A stretch of 64,000 nt of DNA from positions 6,696,001-6,760,000 of the forward strand of contig NC_079975.1 of NCBI RefSeq assembly GCF_029852145.1. The letters are read 5' to 3'. Positions within the stretch are counted from its first letter, which is position 1. The number at the start of each line of letters is the position of its first letter. This DNA is from Microplitis mediator. Taxonomy: Eukaryota > Arthropoda > Insecta > Hymenoptera > Braconidae. A program made the position numbers and the translations under genes. The notes beneath the pieces were generated by a model. That model saw only the letters and a list, made by a program, of their open reading frames with translations. It was not told where the DNA came from and did not search any database. Below are positions 27,501-36,500 of this stretch, in pieces.

Positions 27501-30500
27501 CATTAAATTTATTTGTATATAATAAGCGTTTAATTACGTTTTATTCATTCCAAATTTTATTAGTATTGAATAAGCCAACATAAATATTTGATGAATTTAA
27601 TTTAAAATATTGGCAGAAAATATACGTTTATTAATTACCATCGAGTATCACTTATAATTCCATACAATAACGAAAAATTAATCAAATATGAAATTGCTTT
27701 ACAAATGCAATAAAGACTACACTGTAAAAAATTTTTCGTGTGAATATAGTGCCCGAGGAGTTTACACGGTCTGCTCAGTGTGAATTAACGGTGTGAAATA
27801 TCAAAAATTTAATTTTCCGCCATGAAAATCAACGAGCTCGAAAATTCGGAGAAGTATTTCATGTATTATGATGAGAAAATTCATATAGAAAAAATAAATA
27901 AATATAAAACAGCTAGATGGGAGTTGTTTCATATGAAATATTTCTTAGATCTCACTTATTTATTGTTATGTATATAAAAAAAAAAACAGTGTAACTAGAA
28001 AATGCTTTATAAACCCTTTGATATTTTATTACAGCCTGTTTTCCGACTTACGAAGTTTGGCGGGAACAACGCTGATGAATTTACTGGCTTCTCTGTTTAT
28101 GGTGCAACTTCTTTTCATTATCGGTGTTGGCGGAGTTCAGGTAAAATATTCCTCTGATATTCACATAGCTGAGTAAAAATAAAATAAACCTACGTAGAAC
28201 TGTGAAAGAATGGATTAGATATACGTAGATCTAAAAATTAAAATGTTATACAATTAAATTAGATCTACCTAGATTGATTCATCGAACCGTTTCTGACAAA
28301 ATTTTCCATGACTAATCAATTGACTTTTTAACATAAATTTTGTATTAATTTTAAAATCACACCTAGTAAATGTGTTGATTTAACACAAAAAATTTAACAT
28401 AGATGCACAATATGTTTTACCGTGTACACTGTAAAAAATCGGGAGTGAATCCGGATTTAATTTCAATCCAAATTCACTCCGCATTCACTCCGCCACTCGG
28501 AGTTCCGGAGTTTTGAAAAAAACTCTCGGAGTGACGCGGATTTGATTTCACTCCCAATTCATTCCGGTTCGGAGTTTTAACATTTAAATGAATTTATATT
28601 AATTTATATTAAACTGTTAAACACTGAGTGCGTGCGGGTGTCTGTGTGCGCGAGTGTGCGAGAGCATGTGTGTGCGAGAGCTTGTTTGTGTGCGTGTGTC
28701 CAAATATGTGTGTGCGTGTGTGTGTGCGTATCAGCTGATCAGTCATGTAATACGCGAGTTTCTACTTCGATTTTATTTAGTTTAGTTATTATTTATTAAT
28801 AATATTTTTAAAACTCCTCTCCGGAGTGAATAATTAAAAATTGATTCACTCCGGATTTAATCCACGTTCACTCCGCGAATTTTTTACAGTTTATATTCTA
28901 ACTGTTTAATTTTTCTGGCAAAGGCACGATATTAACCCCGCAGTAGTAAAATCACATATACGTATACGGGTCAGCCCTAAAAGATTTCGCTGTCAGAAAG
29001 CTCTAGCTAAAAATTTGGATGTACGAATTGAAATAAAACAGAAAAGATGATGAATATAAAATAAAAACATGTTTTTACTTTAGGCTGTCACAATTTGCCC
29101 AGCTCAATTATAAATACAGCTAATTAATACATTACTGTTATTTTATGGCTCAATGGCTTAACAGATAAAGCGACCGCCTGAAAAACCCAAAACTAACACA
29201 CAAGACTTAGGGCTTGAAAAAAAAACTCAACCATTCTGAAAAGGGATCTACAAGTATAAAAATAACATCTGTCATCTCCCCTATCCTAAAACTCTATTCT
29301 CAATTACCGAAAATGTCAGAGTATACAAGATAATATACTGAAAAAAGTCAACGAACGAAATATCGAACAAAATAATTTATTTTACCGAAATTTATTATTC
29401 TACTAATCCCGCAAATAATAGTAAATTTTGTTAAGTTAATCTAGTAATAAACATTTCAGACACTAAATTTTACTATTCACGCAAATGGTAGCTGTTTTTC
29501 ATTTACTTGATGCAAATCAAGTTCATATAATCCATATTATATGCCAGATTTAAATTTATACTTATTTCCAACAAATACTGTTTCAATGAGTAGTAAAAAT
29601 ATCACTTTATTGAAATGAAATTGACTTACTCTTGATAATGTATTGAAATTAAAAGTAAATTTCATTTTTAATTTAAATTGAATTGAAATTTCATTAAAAA
29701 ATTGTAAATCCTTAAGTTTCCAACCATGACCTTACGGAAAAAATACAGAAACTATCGCTGTGCAGAATAGTAATCTCTTCAATACAATAAATATGTGCCT
29801 TCTTGAGTAAATGGTATGTCGAGCAATGCATGGAAATGAAACTAGAGGCGAATCTTCCAAGCTAACACGAGAGAAACCAAATGCTAGCCCGGGTAAAAAA
29901 AATGATGTATAATTATATATAAAAAATGGCCCAATGTTATGATATAAAATTATATATAAAGACGTATAATGGTTTTTTACATATAATTGTATGCAATTAT
30001 ATATAATTACATATAATTATCATGGTGACATGTATATAATAATATATAATCATGCCAGTTTACAGAAATGAGCTATAAAATATGTGCATTCTATTTTCTA
30101 AAGCAAAGAGTTACTAATTAATGTAATTATATGTTTAATTATAAGAAATGTATTAAATATAAAAGCCTGAATTTAGAAATTTGCTATAGAATACATACGT
30201 TCTAAAAGGCCAAGAATCCTTATAATTTCTTTTTAATCCCTAAAAACTGTATAAAATATAGTTATAAGTAATTGTATATAATTATATGTAATTACATATC
30301 ATTTTTTTATGGCTGCTGGTTCGGTCTTACATGTAAAAAGATCCCTATTTAGAAAATCTTATAGAATTCAATAGATTCTCATAAATTCCGATAGAGATTT
30401 TATAAGAATGAATGAGTTCTATGAAAAGTGCTATAGTTAAGTATCAGAATATATCAGATTTTTTAAGCAGGGATCATACTAATCCTAGGGTAACGCCAAT

Positions 30501-33500
30501 AATGAGCTGATACTCACTAATTCACTATGTTGATTATACCACTAGATTATATTATGGTAGAAAAGACGGGACACTCACCGCACGTGTATACTTGAAATAA
30601 TCGAGGAAACGGTTCCCCGAAAAAAAAAATTTTTTCTTTAGTATTTCTCATTATACCGCAAATCCTGTACTTCCTTGTAATTCCATTGTCCATTTTTTTT
30701 TCTCCCTATTTATTATCAGTCCTTTCACTGTTTCCTTTCTCGAATGTATTTTTTTTATCTCTTTCGTACTGTAAAAGTTATGGAGACAAATCAGATTAAT
30801 TTTTCAGATCAATCGACCATATAGTTTCCAAATTGTTTAAAAAATGAGATTCGACAAAAATCTGTTTCGTTTCTTTTTTTTTTCTTTAATCAATTTGAAA
30901 GCTACTCAGTTGATCTATCAAAAACTAATCAAATTTGAGTATATAAACACTTCGAATTGCTGCAAAATAGATTCAAATCGGTAAACGTGCTTGAGAGAAG
31001 TCGCACAACAAATTTTTTTTCAATTGATCTCTGTTCTATATAACTATATACTCTGAACAAACCAACTGATTTAAATAATTCTCCTAGCTCTCGAGAGAAT
31101 TCATTGAGGTTTGAATTTCATTAAATTTTCAGATAAACTAGAATCGAGAAATTTCAAAATTCAAGTATTCAAATATTACAAGCTTTGTTTGTTTTTTTGA
31201 AAAAAAGTCGTTAACCACTGATCTAGTTCATTGAAAAATTTAATCAAATATAAAAAGCCTTGATGCATTTTCTTAGAAACAGCAAGAAAAAAATTTTAAC
31301 TAAGTTAGATTTTAAGAAATCATACAATAAAAATTATTTCGTTCTGTTTTTAACGCAAAAAAAATTCTTATTTGAGCTGTAGAGACTCAAAATTATTTTA
31401 TTAATAAAACTTATTTGAGTTTCTTGCACTTGATGACAGCGAGAAGTTTCAGACATGACCTGCAATGTCAACTATTTATCAAGCTTTTGAAAACTGATCT
31501 ATGAAAAGGTATTTTTTTCTTTCCTTTACTCAGAAACACTCTCTTTTATTGTCTAGCGTGTAATAGAAATATCTAATAATCCCGACAATGTCAGTTACTT
31601 AATCAATTTTTAGCTGTATATTTCATATTATGCTTTTTTTTTTTATAATTATCAGTTATAATTGCATTGCTATTTCGCATAAAAATGTATTTTTTTTTTC
31701 GCACGACGTATTCAACTGATTTATTCGGCTAATTCCAACGACCCTACAGAGGTTACAATCCCGTCGCGTTTTAAAGGGTCCTCGAATTATATAAAAAAAG
31801 TGAAAAATAGCCGGGAATTTTAGCTCAGCTAATTCTTAGAATTAATAGATTTATTAAGAATAAAACTTATGTAAAACGTATTGTTTGTTTTTACTAGCGG
31901 TTAACGTCTGAGCTTGAATACTTATACGGAAAGTATTTGTATATAATTTTTATTCAACGCATGCCTGGTTATCGCGTCTTATCATATCTGCAATTCGCGA
32001 AAAATCAGACATTTGTTGAATAAAGTATAGTGCAAAGCACGTAAGCTGTCATTATCTGGCAAACACAATGTTCTTACACGGTAAGAAATATTTCGCGGAT
32101 ATCACTATGCCAGTATGGGCGCGAACGCCATACTGTATGGTATCGAAGATTTTTATAGGTTATAAAATTGTATGCATAGATGATTCAATTGCGGGAGTAG
32201 TAACATTGGCAATAGTTGTCGCGGATGTCGCAATGTCATTATGGCCGTCAGGCCCATACTGCACTGCCGTATCCACATTGCTTCTGGCCGATAAACCTAG
32301 TCTAACGACATCTATATAGTTTTCGTGGCAATATGATAGTATACATTGATTGACACGCCAGAAATTATGGCGGGAAAAACTAGTAGCATTGTGCCCTCAG
32401 CATTGTAGTATGGGTCTCAGGGCCATGCTGTTTCGCCGTGCCTGCTATGCATACGTGTGAGCAATACAATAGCTCCAGTCCTATACAGTATAGTAAATAA
32501 CACCATACTTCTGGGACTCGTTACAATACTGTCTTGGAATATTTCTTGCTATTTTAGTATCTGTCTTGAGACCATACTCGCATTGTGTTCAACGCCATGC
32601 ATTTCTTACCGTGTAGCACTCGTCTCTTATGCTAACTAAATATTCGCTGGCACTCGTGCATAAACACCTACGACTCGTGTTTAAAACATTGTGCTTTCCG
32701 TATTAAGACTCAACTCGCCCACTTACTATGTAATGTACTATTAAAGTTTCGAGACATTATGAGAACCAATGAACTGTCAACACAAAAATTTTACTTTGTT
32801 TCACACCATATGTATAAACACATGTTTTTAGGCAAAAAAACACCCAATCAATTCCTGAAAACATTTTATTATTAAATAAAATGAATTACACCCATGAATT
32901 AAATTTGATAAATTGTATAAAGTTATTTTAATTTTTTGCAATTCTAAATTCTAGGTTATAGTTCAGCCGAAATTAATTTATTTTTTCCTAAATATAATTT
33001 TCCGTTACAGTATCATAAAAACTTAGCAAAATTAATAACACGCGCAAATCAATCCACTATAATATATGCGAAGGTAAATTCTATTTTATTTATTAAAAAT
33101 CTTGAAAAATTTCCAGATGTAAAATTTATTGTGGATTTTTCAGTTCATCTGAATGACGAAGTTATAGGAATATCTTATTTAAGTCGAAAGGTTTGTCAGG
33201 TCGTACACGGAGACTGGAAATTGCAATTAAGTCTGTTCAAGTGATGGAAAAGTCAAGGAAACTCGAGAATGTTGAGTTAAAAGCACTTTTATACGCTCGT
33301 TCAAGTATAGTAGCTATCGGTGTTCAGACCTTCCAGTAGTTTTTTTTAGCTATCAGCTACATAGTCACGAATAAACACAATTTTTTATTTTATCTGCTCT
33401 GGCATTCACGCTTTCTATCCATTAAATTTTATACGACTCTTATATGTTGACATTGTTCGTAAACTCACTAAACGTTTCGGTAAAGTAAACTTCTACTTTC

Positions 33501-36500
33501 AAAATACCTAGCAGATATATAAATTTATCACTATTATCCTTTTATAATGGTATGATAACTGAAAATGTAAAAGCGTTTCCATTCAAAGATTTAAAATTTA
33601 AATGCAGAACATCTGTGTAAAATATAGAGAAAATTTGCTGGTAAAAAAAAATCTCAATAGTATAGATTTAAAGAAAAATATAATTATTACAGTAAGTAAT
33701 ACTACCGTAAAAATGATGTACCCAAGAATTATTGCTTAAAATATACTAAAATCTGACAGTAAAGAATCATCATAAAAAATTAAAAAAATCATCATTGACT
33801 GAATGTACTAAAATTCTAAAGGAACTGAAATTTTCTAGTTTAATGCGATACACTGGGAACAAGAGAAGACTGTGCAATAGCTAAAAAATTCTGTGCAACT
33901 TCTAAACTTAGAAACCAATAAGAGAAGTCTTATTGTAAAGAAAGAAAGTTATATACTTTATAGATGAAAAGAAAAAAAACCAATAAAGTAAAAACGTTGG
34001 AAAATTCCAAAAATGTATACACGGTAAGAAATGCATGGCGTTGAACACAATGCGAGTATGGTCTCAAGACAGATACTAAAATAGCAAGAAATATTCCAAG
34101 ACAGTATTGTAACGAGTCCCAGAAGTATGGTGTTATTTACTATACTGTATAGGACTGGAGCTATCGTATTGCTCACACGTATGCATAGCAGGCACGGCGA
34201 AACAGCATGGCCTTGAGACCTATACTACAATGCTACTAGTTTTTCCCGCCATAATTTCTGGCGTGTCAATCAATGTATCCTATCGTATTACCACCAAAAC
34301 TATATAGATGTCGTTAGAGTAGGTTTATCGGCCAGAAACAATGTGGAAACGGCAACGCAGTATGGGCCTGACGGCCATAATGACATTGCGGCGTTCGCAA
34401 CAACTATTGCCAATGTTACTATTCCCGCAATGATTGAATCATCTATGCATACAATTTTATAACCTATAAAAATCTTCGATACTATACAGTATGGCGTTCG
34501 CGCCCATACTGGCATAGTGATATCCGCGAAATATTTCTTACCGTGTACTTCAAAAATTCATACCCAGTAAAAAAATATCTTTTGGTAAAAGGATAAATTT
34601 TTTGAACTAAAAAAACATTTTCTCGTCCTTAGAAAATTTTTGTTTTCAATTTGTATTACAAAATATTTCTTGCGCCCAGAAATTCTTTTCTTCTGTGTGA
34701 ATATTCAATGAATATAATCCAATATTCTAAAAATTAACTAAACCTACTATTTAGCTTTATTAATTAATTCTATGCACACAGAAAAAAAATAACTTTTGTA
34801 AAAACAATATTTTCTTGAGTAATAAATCGATATAAATTATTGCGTCATTAAGGTCATCTAACGCGAAGAATCATTTCCTTGACAGAATAAATCAAAATTT
34901 TTTTTACACTATTGCAGAAAAAAGATGATGATATCTTGAAATAAACTTGGATTTTTCGATTAAGAAAATTATTTTGAAAGAAATCTTCAAATTTTTACAG
35001 CAAACATATATTAGATTGAAAACTTTTAATATCATAATTTTTTGTAGGAAGACTTTACGATGATTCGAAAATACTTTTTTTCTCTTAGTGCACATAAGAA
35101 AATACGAAAATAAAAAATAGCACATCTCGATCACGAATGCATTGAGTATCCTACAATAACTGAATTTTTCGCGCAGCATGAAAAATCTGGCAATCGATTA
35201 ACCCTATGCGCCAGCACCAAACTTTCCAATGTTTAGAAGCTGAATAAAAAAAAAAAATGTTTTCAAACTTTCTAATCTCAGATATTGAATTTCGGAAACG
35301 TAAACATTTGTGAGCTTCGAGTCCAAGAGTATTGATTTTTTACGTCTAAATTACAAGATTGAAACATTTCAAATTAATTAAAGTGAACATTTTAAAGTTC
35401 GTTATTTATGATAATTTTTTTAGCAATTAACTAACTAATCTTTTTCAACAGTAGTTGAAAAAGTTCATTAAAATTAAAATCCACTTTGATTGCAATACCA
35501 TCCAGATTAGTAGTTATCAAGAAATTTTATATTATAAGAATAAAAAATATCGTTCGAATAGCTTATCATCATATTTTCAATAATCTCTTCCGGCTGTTCG
35601 AGCCACAGACACAAACATACAAAAAATTATAAAACCCACTGACCATCCCTTGAACTTTCTATTATCTAGATCTACGAGCTTAAAAAAACTTCCCCTTTCA
35701 ATTATAATTTTTTACTTCTTCAGCGGGAAGATAAAACAATCATAAAAGTTTTAATGATGGATTTTTCGATTTCGGTATTGATTTATGTATTAAATTGTAT
35801 TATAAAATCGGGTTTGCTCATAGATTTAAAATGTCAATAAATTTAACCTTTACAAAATACCTACACTGTAAAAAAAACCGAGTCAAGTCCAGGCGGTGTA
35901 AGTGTTGAAATTTTCGGTGTTAAATTTCAACACCGAAAGCGGTATTAAAATGACACCGCCACCCCGCATGAAAATATCATATATGGTAAACAAATATTAA
36001 AAAATATATGTTACAGATATACATATATATGTGACAATAGATGAAATCTTATATAAAACTATGTATAGATTTTGGCTGATTTTATTATATTTCTATATAT
36101 GTTTTCTCTTATATGATTTCATATATTTCCGTATAACTTCAATATATTATTTATATATTTAAAAACTTATATTTTTAATATATTCAAAAATAAATGTTAT
36201 TTATAAATGGAAACAAATAAGAATACATATATAATTCATCATTATATGGCACGATATATGTACCATGTATTTAACTTTATAAATTTTTGTATATTTTTCG
36301 ATATATAGAACCATATAAGTCTTCCCATATATGTAAGAATAAATAAAATCTATTCTTTTCTGTCTTCCTCTCTCTGTTATAGTAAAACTTACTATATTAT
36401 ATGCAAGAAAATAAATATCGTTTTTGGCCACATGTTGTCCCATATTGATGATATATTTTTCCATATATATTTATCATATATTTTATTTTCATGCGGGACC

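Noticed and set aside
32457..32639. Reading frame (MSNTIAPVLYSIVNNTILLG...) conserved between 32.5 kb and 34.1 kb
   Set aside because: It lies wholly inside the two inverted MITE copies; the match reflects DNA identity of the element, and no known domain is seen.
35963..36497. Target duplication for the CCCGCATG element
   Set aside because: AC/ACC matches at the borders depend on how the run of C is divided, so no duplication length is claimed.
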